DNA from: Cricetomys ansorgei
Taxonomy: Eukaryota > Chordata > Mammalia > Rodentia > Nesomyidae
Reading direction: 5' to 3'
Length of the DNA: 64,000 nucleotides
NCBI GenBank assembly: GCA_026225945.1
Contig: JAMJFZ010001089.1
Location: forward strand, 3,354,501-3,418,500
How positions within the stretch are numbered: the first letter of the stretch is position 1; every line of letters begins with the position of its first letter. The notes below the pieces were generated by a model. That model searched no databases, was not told the origin of the DNA, and was given only the letters and a program-made list of their open reading frames with translations. Both the position numbers and the translations under genes were made by a program. Positions 9,760-20,371 of this stretch are shown here, piece after piece.

Positions 9760-10400
9760 AGAATGAACTCTTGACAGTTGTCCTCCATACATGTGTATTT
9801 ATGCATTTCATGTGCATACATGAACACACAGATTTTTTTTTTTTAATGTAAAGAGAGAAAAAAAAAAGTCCTGCATCTCAGTTCACGCACTGGAGATGAG
9901 CTCCCAACAAGAAATTTCTAGGGGATGCGCTCAAACTGCAGCCGCAGCATTTAAAGTAAGGAAATGATCTAGAGAAACAATGCAGAGAGAGGAAAGACAC
10001 CCCAGGACAGCAACAGAGGGCAGGCTCAGGAAGAGACACTAAGACAGGGGAAAGATAAGGGGCTAGGATGCACGAACGCCAGGTTTAAGACAGAACTTTC
10101 GGCTGTGTTCGAAGCTGCTGAAAGGTTGCCCTTAGTAGAGAGAACTCACTACCAATTTTAGCCACGAGGTGACCAGTACTTACCATGTGAGACTAGACTC
10201 AGTGGAGTGGTAAGTGATAAAGAAGGAAGTACTGGGGGACCTGTGACCACAGAAACCCCTGTTGGATGTCCCTGGGAGGAGAGCAAAGATGTGGGCTGTA
10301 GTTGGCCCGACTGGGCCAAGTGAAGACTCTTTGGGGAAATGGTTTTAAGATCTTCTTTGTTGCAACCTGGATCTTATCCTCTTAAAGGATTGGTCCAAAG
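9760..10400. other. Unassigned sequence
   Basis: A T run (9832-9844) and A run (9858-9867) flank a short gap. Beyond them no repeat family or exon is recognised. Confidence 0.4.
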
Positions 10401-10404
10401 CCTG

Positions 10405-10705
10405 TGTGCTGTTAGGAAGGGGTGGAAACTATAGGAGGTGAAGCCTAAAGGGAAGTCTTTAGTTTATTAATAGTGTACCCTCACAGAGGGTATTGGGACT
10501 CCAGCCATGCTGCTTTCTGTTTTTGTTTGTTTCACAGTTGATGTAGTAAGAGGTCTCCTTCCACCATGGTGTGCTGCCTCAACACAAACCCAAAGCAACA
10601 GGGCCAAGCGGTTATGAACTAAAGCCTCAGCAGCTGTGAGCCTAAATAAACTTTTCTCCTTTATAACTTAAGTTGTCTCGGGTACTTATTATATGCCTGC
10701 GTCTG
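10405..10705 (+). mobile_element. MaLR-type LTR, plus strand
   Basis: 'gttaggaaggggtggaaact' near the start and 'gtgagcctaaataaactttt' followed by 'gttgtctcgggtacttatta' near the end match the MaLR LTR plan, including an AATAAA signal before the 3' end. It is diverged from the full copies at 16.0 and 20.4 kb and probably belongs to another subfamily. Confidence 0.65.
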
Positions 10706-11550
10706 ACAATCACATCTTAAAACTGGTCAGAATGATGGAGCAGAAAAGAATTTTTGTAATACGGTGGAGGAGAGAGAGGTGGAGGAAGGAGAGAGAGAGA
10801 AGAGGAGGCAGAAAATCTAGAAGAGGATTATCTAGAGATGGGGGTGTGGTCAATGTGTGGGGGTGGGGTGGGGAGGGGAGAAAGGAAGTGTTACCCATAG
10901 TAACAGAAGAGAAAGCCAGGAAGTCCCAGACAGCCGCTGGTGGCATGAAACACTTGGTGGGCAAAGGAATGAGTTTCCTGGTATGTCATGTAACACGCTC
11001 ACCAGCAGGGAGTTCTCAGCAGGGCCGTAGCCACATAGGGTTAGGGTTAGGGTATGCCAGTCAGCTTTATTTATGAACACTAACATTTGAATCCCATGTC
11101 ATTTCTATGCTCGTAAACATTCTTCATTTAATTTTTTTACAGGCATTTAAAAGTGGAAACAGTGTTCACAGTTCACAGGCCATGCAAAGGCAGGTGCAGA
11201 CTAGCTCTACCCAGAGGTCATAGTCTGCTGGGCCTGCTGGGCCTGTATTAGACCAACTCATGGCAGCCGTTTTTGAGATAGACTGACAAGTGGGAAAAGG
11301 TCTTTGTCGGGACCTTAGACAGAAGCAGAATGGCTGTGGCGCAGGGGAACCTTCTAAGACAGAGAAATGGCCGGCCTTTCTCTTATCGCCTACTAGCAAG
11401 TGTCTGTTTCTTCTCTCAACTAGTATTTTCTAACATGTATTTAAAAACGATGGGTTAACTCTGACATTAAGTAGAGTGAGAGGAAACAATTAGTGCTGTT
11501 GTCCACAGTTGACCCAGTCCTTCATGCTGACCCAGGTGCTGAGTACAATG
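10705..11550. other. Unassigned sequence with GA-rich and G-rich patches
   Basis: A GA-rich stretch lies at 10760-10815 and a G-rich stretch at 10845-10885. The telomere-like tract at 11036 is listed separately. Confidence 0.4.
11036..11054 (+). repeat. Short interstitial telomere-like tract
   Basis: It reads tagggttagggttagggta, nearly three TTAGGG units in perfect phase. This is far shorter than the blocks seen at old chromosome fusions. Confidence 0.85.
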
Positions 11551-11554
11551 GGAG

Positions 11555-11674
11555 CTTTGTGGAGATGCTGAGGACCTGCTTCCCCCTGAGCGGTCTTCAA
11601 GTTGTGAAGTCCATCTTTGTGGAGATGCTGAGGACCTGCTTCCCCCTGAGCAGTCTTCAAGTTGCGAAGTCCAT
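11555..11674 (+). repeat. Two-copy 60-bp tandem duplication
   Basis: Positions 11555-11614 are repeated at 11615-11674 with exactly two differences (g/a in 'gagcggtc' versus 'gagcagtc', and t/c in 'gttgtgaa' versus 'gttgcgaa'). The period is a multiple of three, so open frames on both strands run through both copies. I see no evidence that it is translated. Confidence 0.97.
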
Positions 11675-12510
11675 TGCATCCAGGACGTTGCAATTCCCAG
11701 AGTCATGTGCTACTGTTTAGGAGTAAGAAGCATTATGGGTGTGTTTTAATAATAGAAGGGAAATACTGGAGTAATAATGTTCTTTGAGTCTTCTAACTTT
11801 ACCTTTAGATTTAAAAATTAAACTACAACAACAACAAAAACTGCCCAACAAATTATTTTTACACATTTTGGGGCTTTATATGAGAGGGAGAATGTAAAAG
11901 TCAATAAAAATGGGTAGAAACAGAAAAATTCAGAGACCAAACTAGGGAAATTGTAATTCCCTTGAAAAATTTAAAAAAAAAATTGATACAGAAGATGAAT
12001 TCAATTATAAAGCCAAATGGAATTAACACAGTGTCCATCTGTGACCAATCTAAGGACTCTCAAATGTTTAAACTAGATTGATAATTAAAAAAAAAAAAGC
12101 ACTGCAATTTCTCTAATTCTTTTGAAAGATAGATAGTTTGTATTTTTTTCAGGGATATTTGTATGTTTTAACTTTTTTCTAGTAGATAGTTGAAATTGAT
12201 TTTCTTTACCCAAGTGGGTAAAATGGAAGGGAGCATTTGAAAGGTTAATCATTAGAACGGTGCAGTGTTCTCTTTAGCTCGTCAGATGGGCGAATCTGGG
12301 TTACACTGCTTTCCGGATTAGATCCGTCTACATCGGGTGTCTGGTTTCTTCCAGTGTTGCCTGTGTGCCTGCCTCTGTGCACAGCTTTGAAAAGGGCTGT
12401 GTAGGAATTGACACTGGGAGGAGTGAATGCTTCCATTTAAGCCAGCTTAGGGTACACCAAATTACATGATTTACTAACGACCATCTGGGAGGGCGTCCTT
12501 CCTAGCCATT
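11675..12510. other. Unassigned AT-rich sequence
   Basis: A-rich runs occur at 11820-11840, 11970-11981 and 12086-12098. No repeat family or exon is recognised. Confidence 0.4.
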
Positions 12511-12514
12511 CTGC

Positions 12515-12800
12515 TTACTAGTCGGGCAAGCTGTCTACCCTCCTGAGGCTTCGATCTAACCCTATAATGGGGGAAACAGTCCCTAGCATTCATAGCATTA
12601 AGCAGGTAGTCTCAAAGAGCTCCCGGATGGTGCTGGGGGTGGGGTGGGGGCAAATTCTCCTCATACGGGGACTCTCGTCTGAGTTCCCAACTTGATCAGG
12701 CACATGACCACTAGGCTCTAACAGTCTCTGTACATCACGGTGAAGGGACAAAGCAGGGCGCTTGGCACGCAGTCAGCACTCGGTAAACATACGGAGGTTG
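12515..12800 (+). mobile_element. MIR SINE relic, plus strand
   Basis: 'gtcgggcaagctgtctaccc', 'tcctgaggcttcgatcta' and 'cctataatggggga' match the MIR core. 'gcgcttggcacgcagtcagc', 'actcggtaaacata' matches its 3' end. The intervening 130 bases do not match and look inserted or strongly diverged. Confidence 0.6.
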
Positions 12801-12805
12801 ATGAG

Positions 12806-12945
12806 TTAATTAGCTGGCTAATTAATCAATATAACCAAGGCCCTTCCATAAAAGAACAACACACACTCACAAAGCCGTCCTTCTGTGGAGGTTTTACAGT
12901 CTTCTCATTGAGTGAGTCATGTCTAGGGGGCCACGGATTGCACAA
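12806..12945 (+). promoter_or_regulatory. Homeodomain palindrome, AP-1 and C/EBP-like site cluster
   Basis: A perfect inverted repeat ttaattagctggctaattaa (12806-12825; 9-bp arms, 2-base spacer) presents two opposed TAATTA homeodomain cores. tgagtca (12913-12919) is an AP-1 consensus and attgcacaa (12937-12945) a C/EBP-like site. A TATA box follows at 13073. Motifs of this size occur by chance, so this is a candidate only. Confidence 0.3.
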
Positions 12946-13072
12946 GGAAAAGCCGGAGTGGTGCCGTGGGCAAGAGAGGTGGGAGGAGGCAGCTCTCCCC
13001 GGACCCAGCCTATTTGCTCTTTCCTCCAGTTGGTGTTCCAGCCCTGCTTTATCGACTGCCCACTGAAGTCTG

Positions 13073-13081
13073 TATAAAAGG
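13073..13081 (+). promoter_or_regulatory. TATA box candidate
   Basis: tataaaagg lies about 130 bases downstream of the C/EBP-like site. A transcript would start near 13103. The first ATG (13160) opens a frame of only six codons and no splice donor is evident, so coding use is not supported. Confidence 0.25.
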
Positions 13082-13195
13082 GAACCCGACATTCCATAGG
13101 ATTCCCACCAGCACCCTCCCACCTTTCCCGCTCCTCCCCTACCCACAGCCTGCAGCAAGATGACTCACATTGGGCAATAAATTCACAAGCCTTCT

Positions 13196-13312
13196 TGAAG
13201 CCTGGCACAGTGCAATGCAGCTGCATTCATAGCCTGCTGAGACCAAGGAAAGAGCATCACAAGTTCAAGGCCAGCCAGAGCGACATGTCTGTCTAAAACA
13301 AGCAAACAAATA
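13196..13312 (+). mobile_element. B1-like SINE, plus strand, diverged
   Basis: 'gcctggcacagtgcaatgca', then 'acaagttcaaggccagccag' and an A-rich 'aaacaagcaaacaaataaaa' end. It follows the B1 monomer order with many changes. Confidence 0.65.
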
Positions 13313-13314
13313 AA

Positions 13315-14218
13315 ACTTGTCAGCCAACGCGTCTTCCAAAACACTAAACTGAGAGGTACAGACATAATTGGCCAAATGACAATGACGTTGGTAGCCTTTG
13401 GTAAGCTACCAAAAGGCTATGAAAAGCAAGAGCAGATATTTAAGGGAAAGCAACATGGGAGGCCACACAGAGAGATAAGGAAAAGATAGTTGCTCACTGT
13501 CAGGACGATCCAGGTCCTGGTATTGAGTCCCAGGTCACAAAGACCCTAGGAATCTATAGTCATTGAGTATCTTCTCTGCTAGTGGAGAGTTTGTGTGATA
13601 CTAGTTGGGCCAACGGGCAGCCTGTACTATGAAAATGAACATTTCCGGAAGCATCATGGGTCCACATGAAGCTTCACATTTCTTTCTGAGCTGTATCACT
13701 GAGAAACCTGGAGAGGAAGCAGAAGTCAAGCTGATTTCACACAGTCTCCTCACCGGTTAAAAACCCAAGCCCTGAGATACTCAAGACAACGAGGATGGAA
13801 TTACAGGCTTCCCCTCACTTTCACACAGCCACGTGGGTGTGTTTTGCACACTCACTACTGAGTAATAGCTTCTCCCTTCTTGAGTTCCTGGTGCCAATCT
13901 GGGACAGTCCACGCCTGGGTGGTGGTTGGCTGTTCCTTCCTGTTCTCATGATCCTCTCTCTGGTTATGCACTTGATTCTTACAGCCACCAGAGTTTTGAA
14001 AATGCACAGCACACCAAGCCCAAAAAGATGACAATGTAAAAGACCACCTTCAAGGGGATAAACTCAAATACACCCCCTCGTTAGGAGAAAGTTAGAACCT
14101 CACGGACTCTGTAGAGTCCTTTGTTTGCTGGGGAACATATTAAGTGAAGCTGTTAAAAGGGATTTACACCCCATCTTCCTGACAGCTCTACTCTTGTTGG
14201 CCCAAAGAAGGAGCAGCC
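13315..14218. other. Unassigned sequence
   Basis: It includes an open frame of 78 codons (13795-14031) without family resemblance. No repeat is recognised. Confidence 0.4.
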
Positions 14219-14219
14219 C

Positions 14220-14367
14220 AGGTAGGCGGTGGTGGCACACGCCTTTAGAGGCGAGCAGATCTCTGTGAGTTCGAGGCCAGCCTGGTCTAGAAAGTGAATT
14301 CCAGAACAGCCAGAATTAAAACAGAGAAACCCTGTCTCCAAAAACAAAAAAAAAACAAACAAAAAAA
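14220..14367 (+). mobile_element. B1 SINE, plus strand, with internal deletion
   Basis: 'ggtggtggcacacgccttta' passes directly to 'gaggcgagcagatctctgtg', so most of the 'atcccagcactcgggaggca' block is missing. After that it follows B1 well: 'gagttcgaggccagcctggt', 'agagaaaccctgtctc' and a mixed A/CAAA tail. It is one of the younger-looking B1 copies here. Confidence 0.93.
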
Positions 14368-14514
14368 AGGAGCCCAAGGACCCAATTCATCCTCTGGTGG
14401 GTGAATGAAGAGGGGGGGCTAATGTATGCACTCCTGGGATATCATCCCTTCTAAAAGACGGAAGTGTGGCTTGTGTCGCAGTGGGAAAACAGTCTAAGAA
14501 AGCTAACCATTCCC

Positions 14515-14815
14515 TAAAGTTCAAATACTGCGTGATCCTGCTCAGAAGAAAATATCTAAGGAGTCAAAGCCACGGAGACCGGAACAAAATGACTCGGTTG
14601 CCAGGAATGGGCGAGAGACATTGATTGGGAGTTCGTGTTTAATAGGTGCACGCTTTGAGTTTTGTGGGATGGGAATTCTGGAGATGGGTGGGGATGACGG
14701 TGACATAAGGTGTGAGTGTACTTCATGTCATCCGACCCTGTATTGAAAAACGGTAGAACTGGTCAATTTCATGTCATATTCATTTAAACACAATTAAGAA
14801 CAGACACACCAGGCC
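14515..14815 (+). mobile_element. L1M 3'-UTR relic, plus strand
   Basis: The order 'ggttgccaggaatgggcgag', 'tttgtgggatgggaattctg', 'gatgacggtgacata', 'ctgtattgaaaaacggtaga' and 'catgtcatattcatttaaac' follows the 3' end of ancient mammalian L1 (the 'ggttgccaggggctgg ... ttctggaa' stretch). No ORF2 part remains. Confidence 0.65.
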
Positions 14816-15500
14816 ACAGAAGATCGGGGGAAGGCATTGCAAAACCTTGTGTCTACCCATATTTTTTTTCTTTTATGATGAGAAGGCTTTTTTTTTTTAA
14901 GTTTATTTTTAAAGAACGAGACTCAGATAATGAGACCATTGGAGAAGGGTGCAGGACCTCCTGCTTGTTTCTCTGAATACCAGAGGAACCAGCCAAGGAA
15001 AACCACAATCAGGCTAGAATCAGAACAGAGCCAGTTCACGTATTCCCTACACTCAATGTTCCTCTTCCTCAACCTCCTATTCTCTCCACTCTGGACAGGC
15101 ACGGGGATCAAACCTCAGCCCCAGGGCCTGTACTGATGTCCTTGGCAGGCCTTTGAAAGGAGTTTCCTCCTTCTTCAAGGACAGCGTTGCCCAACTGGCA
15201 GGTGGAATGAAAGCAGTTCTCTCTGAGATGTGTACTGTAAAATCCAACTCATGTGTGAAGATTTTCATGCATGAAGAGCTTTCACCTGAATGTGTTTGCC
15301 TTTTGAAATGAAAGGTGAAAAGCTCTCACTCTATAGCCCAATAAAAGGGTAACTGTGCACTTACACAGTCTTAATCATTGACACTGCTATTGCTTATATA
15401 TGCTAATCTGTGGTTACTAGAAAGGTTTCATAACTTTAAATAGAAACCATCTCTACAGGTACGTGCGTCCTTTGTTACCCAAATATTCTAGGTTATGGCC
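14815..15500. other. Unassigned sequence with T-rich runs
   Basis: Poly(T) stretches at 14862-14870 and 14889-14898. No exon or family is recognised. Confidence 0.4.
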
Positions 15501-15502
<2 letters not shown>

Positions 15503-15546
<44 letters not shown>

Positions 15547-15555
15547 TGTGTGTGT
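15503..15555 (+). repeat. (GT)n microsatellite
   Basis: Over 50 bases of GT with one 'ta' interruption. Confidence 0.97.
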
Positions 15556-15569
15556 CCCTCATCCTGAAG

Positions 15570-15630
15570 AGTACTCTCAAGTATTCTTGAGTACTGGTAC
15601 TCAAGGGTACCAGTACCACTACTCTCAAGT
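15570..15630. repeat. Cluster of overlapping short inverted repeats
   Basis: The core cttgagtactggtactcaag (15586-15605) has perfect 8-bp arms around ctgg. It is flanked by further copies of 'ctcaagt', 'gtactc' and 'ggtacc' half-units on both sides, so several alternative hairpins are possible. It abuts the GT microsatellite. Confidence 0.8.
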
Positions 15631-16045
15631 CACAATCTCAGGGAACAGTCTGAAGATCAGTGCCTCCAATAGTAAAGAGGAGGGAGAAGGGTCCGCAGGT
15701 GTCAGGTGATTTCGCTGTGCTGCGGTGCTTGGGAGCCTCAGGCTTCTGCAGATACAATGCCTCTCTACACCACATTCCCCAGCACTGGGTATGGTGACAG
15801 GCCCTGCAAGTGTGGGAAGAAACCCCAAATGGCATAGCAGACACGTAGTCTTGGACACAGCAGCCGTAACTAGATTCCGATCTCTTGCCAGATGTCTGGG
15901 GCATGGCTTCTCTCAGACACCTGTCTTATGCCTTCGCCCCTCCAGTTCCCACCTCCTTATCTCTAGGGGAGGGAAAATCAAGCTTGTGACTGTGATGCAG
16001 AGCAATTTACCTTGTGAGGCTACAAAGTTTCCATTAAGCAAATTC
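15630..16045. other. Unassigned sequence
   Basis: No repeat or exon is recognised; short open frames on both strands only. Confidence 0.4.
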
Positions 16046-16436
16046 GGTGTGCTGACTAGTTTTATGTCAACTTGACACAAGCTAGAGTTATCTGAAAGGA
16101 AATAACCTCAGCTGAGAAATATACCTCCCATAAGATTCAGCTGTAGGACATTTTCTTAATTAGTGATTGATGGAGGAGGGCTCAGCTCATTGTGAGTGCT
16201 GCCATCCCTGGGCTGGTGGTCCTGGGTTCTATGAGAAAGCAGGCTGAGCAAGCCAATAAGCAGCACCCTCCATTGCCTGTGCATCAGCTCCTGCTTCCAT
16301 GTTCCAGCCCTGCTTGAGCTCCTGCCCTGACTTCCTCCAACGATGGCCTATGATGTGAAGTATAAGCCAAAGACACCTTTTCCCCTCCAACTTGTTTTTG
16401 GTCATGGTGTTTCATCACAGCAACGGTAACTAACTA
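16046..16436 (+). mobile_element. MaLR-type solo LTR, nearly full length, plus strand
   Basis: It begins 'tgctgactagttttatgtca', 'acttgacacaagctagagtt', passes 'ttcttaattagtgattgatg', 'gtgctgccatccctgggctg', 'cagcaccctccattgcctgt' and ends 'ggtcatggtgtttcatcaca', 'gcaacggtaactaacta'. This is one complete unit of the rodent MT/ORR1-like LTR that recurs here on both strands. No internal region adjoins it, so it is a solo LTR. The position of the AATAAA signal is changed to 'aagccaaagacacc'. Confidence 0.85.
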
Positions 16437-17084
16437 GGTCACTCAGTAAAAAAACATTTGCATTGTGTGTTCATTCACAGAAAGTCATTCTTCCGACTTA
16501 AAGCCTTATTCATCGGCTTTCTGATGAAGCTGGCATTGGCCACACCATCCAAGGTGAGGATCCCACTGTCCTCTTATTCCTGGGCTGCTTGCTCCAGTCA
16601 TAGATTACATTCCCTAGACCAAGACTATGAGACAGAGAGAGGCCTGCAGGAAGATCTAGGAGTCAGCTCAAGGTTGCAGACAGAGGGGAGGAAAATGTGT
16701 CTGGCTGCCACTGAGGACTCAGCCGCTTATGGGAAGTCCTGTAGTGGAGATGCTATCAGAGTGCCCCAAGTTGAAGAAAGCGGCAGAACCCTGTATCCTC
16801 AGGTTAGTCAGACATTAATTAGTCACGAGCACCACCCTAGGAGTGTAATACCCTGGGCAAGGAAGTTTCCAAAGGCTGAGAGAAAGTCTGGGTGAGAGAT
16901 GCACTGAGCCAGCAACAGCAGATAATCCCAGCCGCCGGAGATGGGGGTGCCTTTTCCATGAAGAGGGGCCTGGACCCCTGCTCAGTGCCTGTGCTTTTTC
17001 TTTTGCTGCTAACATCTGTCACCTCCTCTCTTATTATCTAAAATACTGTGACATTACTTGCATCTATTTTTTATTGACTGTTCC
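16437..17084. other. Unassigned sequence containing a 145-codon open frame
   Basis: The frame 16458-16895 (plus) has no recognisable domain. It contains ATG-AAG-CTG near 16523 followed by 'ccaaggtgagg', which resembles a splice donor, but nothing else supports an exon. Confidence 0.35.
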
Positions 17085-17228
17085 AGTTCCCTCTTGCCAT
17101 CACCCTTGCTAGACGTTGAACTCCATCAGAGCAGAGTTTTTGCTGTTTCACAGGAGAAACAGTACAAACACCAAGAACAATGCCCAGCACATAAAATGCA
17201 TTCTGTAATCTTTGCTCATGAATGGAAG
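17085..17228 (+). mobile_element. L2 LINE 3' end, plus strand
   Basis: 'ttgctagacgttgaactcca', 'gcagagtttttgctgttt', 'caatgcccagcacataaaat' and 'ctcatgaatgg' follow the 3' end of mammalian L2 ('gactgtaagctccatgaggg ... cagtgcctggcacata ... tgaatga'). Confidence 0.7.
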
Positions 17229-17890
17229 AATTCACTGTGCCTCCAATGAGGCACCCAGACAAGGCTAAAGTGTTTTCTCTTTCCCAGCATTGACAACTGT
17301 GGCATCATGGAGAAAAACAAACAGCAGCAAACACACCTCTAAGTTAATGTCTTACTTAGAGTAAAATGGAAGGTCTTCCCTCTCTCTGCTTCTAGGGCAA
17401 CTCTGAAGGACTTTTCCTTTCCCTCTTTCACTCTTTGCCTGGAAACTCTCGAGCTGCTTTAAGTCCCATTTCCATTTGTTCCGTCTAAGAACGTGCTCTC
17501 CTGCCTTTCCCTTTTAGGGTTTTTAAGTGTTCCGGTTCCAAAATTCTGTGAAGCGAGATGACGTGCAAAGCAGTCTTCTCACCCATCGTGAGGGGAACTG
17601 CATAGCTTATTCTGAGGAAGAACTTTACAGACCAAATCTCGACAAGGCCCAGGAGCACAGTCTAGAATGTACAAACACACCATCAAAAGCCTCGCTTCAC
17701 TCTGACTAATTGACACTTGAGTTTCTCTACAAAGAATAGTTTTTCACTAAACTCTGAGTTCCTCAGTGGGTGGGGGAGTACGTCAAGTCCATCAAAGTGT
17801 TTTCAGAGAAATGCAGCAGGTGTTCAAGAAATGCAATGAAGATTAATCAATTAAGGAGACACGAGTTCAGGCACCTCTAGGCCTGAAAGC
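17228..17890. other. Unassigned sequence
   Basis: No family or exon is recognised. Confidence 0.4.
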
Positions 17891-17892
17891 TT

Positions 17893-18006
17893 TGCTTGTG
17901 ACGGGATCTTGTTACATAGTCTGGGCTGGCATGGACAATCCCAGTTCACCTGCCTCAGCCTTTCAGGTGCTTGGGAACAGAGGAGCGTGCCACCATGATT
18001 GGCTTT
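17893..18006 (-). mobile_element. B1 SINE, minus strand, diverged
   Basis: 'cgggatcttgttacatagtc', 'tgggctggcatggacaat', 'cacctgcctcagcctttcag' and 'cgtgccaccatgattggct' are antisense B1 landmarks in order. Confidence 0.8.
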
Positions 18007-18411
18007 AGTCTTGAAGCCTTAAGCTTCAATATCCTCTCTTGCTCAAGGAATCAACTGATAACAATAATCAACCGATAACACTGGCTACAGCCAGTCACTG
18101 CACTGGAGGGTCACATGACTCCACCAGTCACGTGATCAGAGGCCTACCGGTCCCTCCCAGAGGACTTGTGGGAACTGTCTGAATTCACTTGAAGGCACAG
18201 TAAACAGATCTGTATGTACTTTGCTTTAATGACATGTGGCGCTCGCTCGCACACACATTTTCCCTGTTAACTTCGGGGCAGCCGTTGTGTCTCCATTCTG
18301 CTCATACGGAAACTGCAGTGGGGGAGGGAGGCTGCTCACTTAGGTCAGGGACCTGGGGAGAAACCAGACTCCTAGTCCTTTCTCAGCACAGTGATGGAAG
18401 CTGCTACTATG

Positions 18412-18785
18412 ATGGTTTGGCTAAAGTTGGAGAGTGTCCCCCCGGGATTCCTGTGTGCAATTTAATCCCCATTGTGAAGTGTTAAGGGGTGGAAATTGAA
18501 TCCAATTTTGTGGTGTTTAAGGGAAGAGTTGTACAAGGGAGAGCATTAAGACTGGATATGGCATCAATAGGGAGCCCCTATGAATGACTCCTTGGTGTTT
18601 TATGAGAGAGGCCAGTAGAGACTACTTAAACTCACGTTCTCTGTCTCTTGCTGAGACCCATCGCAGTAAGAAGGCCATCCATAAATGTAGCCTCCTGATG
18701 CGGTGCCAATACTATGAGCTAAAATAATCTTTTCTTTAAAAAGACAGAGCCTCGGATATTTTGCTATAGTAAGAGAAAACATATT
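18412..18785 (+). mobile_element. Old MaLR LTR (MST/MLT1-like), plus strand
   Basis: 'gtgcaatttaatccccattg', 'tgaagtgttaaggggtgg', 'gggagcccctatgaatgact' and 'tatgagctaaaataatcttt' give the order of older mammal-wide MaLR LTRs ('aatccccagtgtgatggtat ... ggagccctcatgaatggg'). The body is distinct from the rodent MT/ORR1-like copies. Confidence 0.7.
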
Positions 18786-18887
18786 ATATGACTACGTAGT
18801 CCATAATAGGTTGTATAATATCTGTTTTAAGAAAGCATAAAATTAATGAGGAAAGAAAAATGGAGAAGGAGATAACATTTTTCAGAG

Positions 18888-19109
18888 CAGTGGTTCTCAA
18901 CATGTGGGTAGCAACCCCTTTGGGGATCAAATGACCCTTCTGCAGAGGTCTTCCTAAGACCCTCTGCATATCAGATCTTTACATTAAAATTCCTAACAGT
19001 AGCAAAATTACAGTTATGAAGTAGCAACAAAATAATTTTATGGTAAGTCCCTCACAATATGCGGGACTTTATTAAAAGGTTGCAGTATTAGGAAGGTTGA
19101 GAACCAATG
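18888..19109 (+). mobile_element. hAT-Charlie element (URR1-like), plus strand
   Basis: Terminal inverted repeats are readable: cagtggttctcaac at the start and ggttgagaaccaatg at the end. The body 'agcaacccctttggggatca', 'tttacattaaaattcctaac', 'agttatgaagtagcaacaaa' follows the rodent URR1 non-autonomous element. Flanking octamers tttcagag and ccttagag are a decayed 8-bp target-site duplication. Two copies in the other orientation lie at 44.5 and 63.3 kb. Confidence 0.88.
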
Positions 19110-19338
19110 CCTTAGAGAATTTACAAAAGGGAAACATTTTGATACCTAGTATACAAATTGCAGACAGTCGGGCAACCAGGAGTATCCACGGTAGCTTGAG
19201 AGGTAAGAACCAGGGGAGGCATTTGACTCTCTGGGAGCACAGCCCTGCTGAGGACCTTACTTTTAATCTCCAATCAGCCATTGTTTATTTCCTGCATTGT
19301 TTTGGTGTACTTTCTTATTTCTTTCCATAGAAAGTAGA

Positions 19339-19460
19339 AAATACACACAGAGAGGCAGATACACACACACAGAAAGACACACATACTCAGAGACACAGAA
19401 ACAGACAGACACATACCCACACATGCTCAGAAAGACACACACACTCAGAGACAGACACTA
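19339..19460 (+). repeat. CA/GA-rich low-complexity tract
   Basis: Interleaved 'acacacag' and 'agacac' units with a loose period (for example 'actcagagacac' appears twice). It gives a spurious open frame. Confidence 0.9.
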
Positions 19461-20371
19461 TGACTATTACTCAATTTATTTAAACTACCACCCACTGTCT
19501 ATACCATTTTGACTGGGAAAATTCCATTCACAGCTGAGCCACAGAATCTGAAAGTCTGAAGACTTTTGTCTCCTAATCAACCATATTTTTTTTCCAGAAG
19601 CTAATGTTTATCTACTCTTTCTTTTGCTCATTTCTTCAAAGTACTTAGAGCAATGCAAATTCCAAACTCTCAGACAGCTTTCTAAACCACTTAATCCTTT
19701 CAGGTGTTACATCAGTTTCACCTTGAACTCTCCTAGAGACTCGGACAACTTAATTGAGGAGCCACTGCCGTTTGTGGCCAGAAGGAGGCTGTCCACCCAT
19801 GGGGATGACTGTCACTGTGGGAATTCCCTCCGACTTTCTTGTGTTTGGTTCCCCTCCCCTTCGCGAGCCCTCTGTGAAAACTTCTTCCTTTACTCCTTTG
19901 ATTTGGAGACACTCACCCTTCAGCGACATCTTGCCTAGAACAGCAGACATTGGCCGAGTCTTGTGTATCTAAAACCTGCTGACCTACCACACCCTCCCTT
20001 AAGAGCTGGGGCCTCCAAGCCCTCTAGGAGGAAATCAATTTCCTTCAGCTGCTTTGAATCATTGCCCCCAGTGCCCCAGGATTCCCTAGTTCCAACAGCC
20101 CCACTGGGAAACCTTTCTGTCTCTTTCCCAAGAACCCTCCTCTCCCCCAGCACCCTCTAATTCTTTCCAGTGGAGACAATCTTTTATTTTGGTTTAGTAA
20201 AACTTGGGGAAAATATTCTCAATGTGTTTACTTGACCACTTGTCCCTGAAACTCCAACCACACATTTCTTACATCCCACCCCCGCCACACGCACACACAC
20301 ACACACCCCAAAGCAAGCAAGAAACTACAATTTTGAACATGACACAGGCTGTTTGGGTAAAGGCAGATGAG
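19461..20371. other. Unassigned sequence; possible unique block
   Basis: Open frames of 66-104 codons occur on both strands (for example 19624-19938 plus) but show no domain. A short AC run lies at 20284-20305. No repeat family is recognised. Confidence 0.4.

Noticed and set aside
16458..16895. 145-codon plus-strand frame with a donor-like 'ccaaggtgagg'
   Set aside because: A single donor-like word is weak evidence and the peptide matches nothing I recognise.
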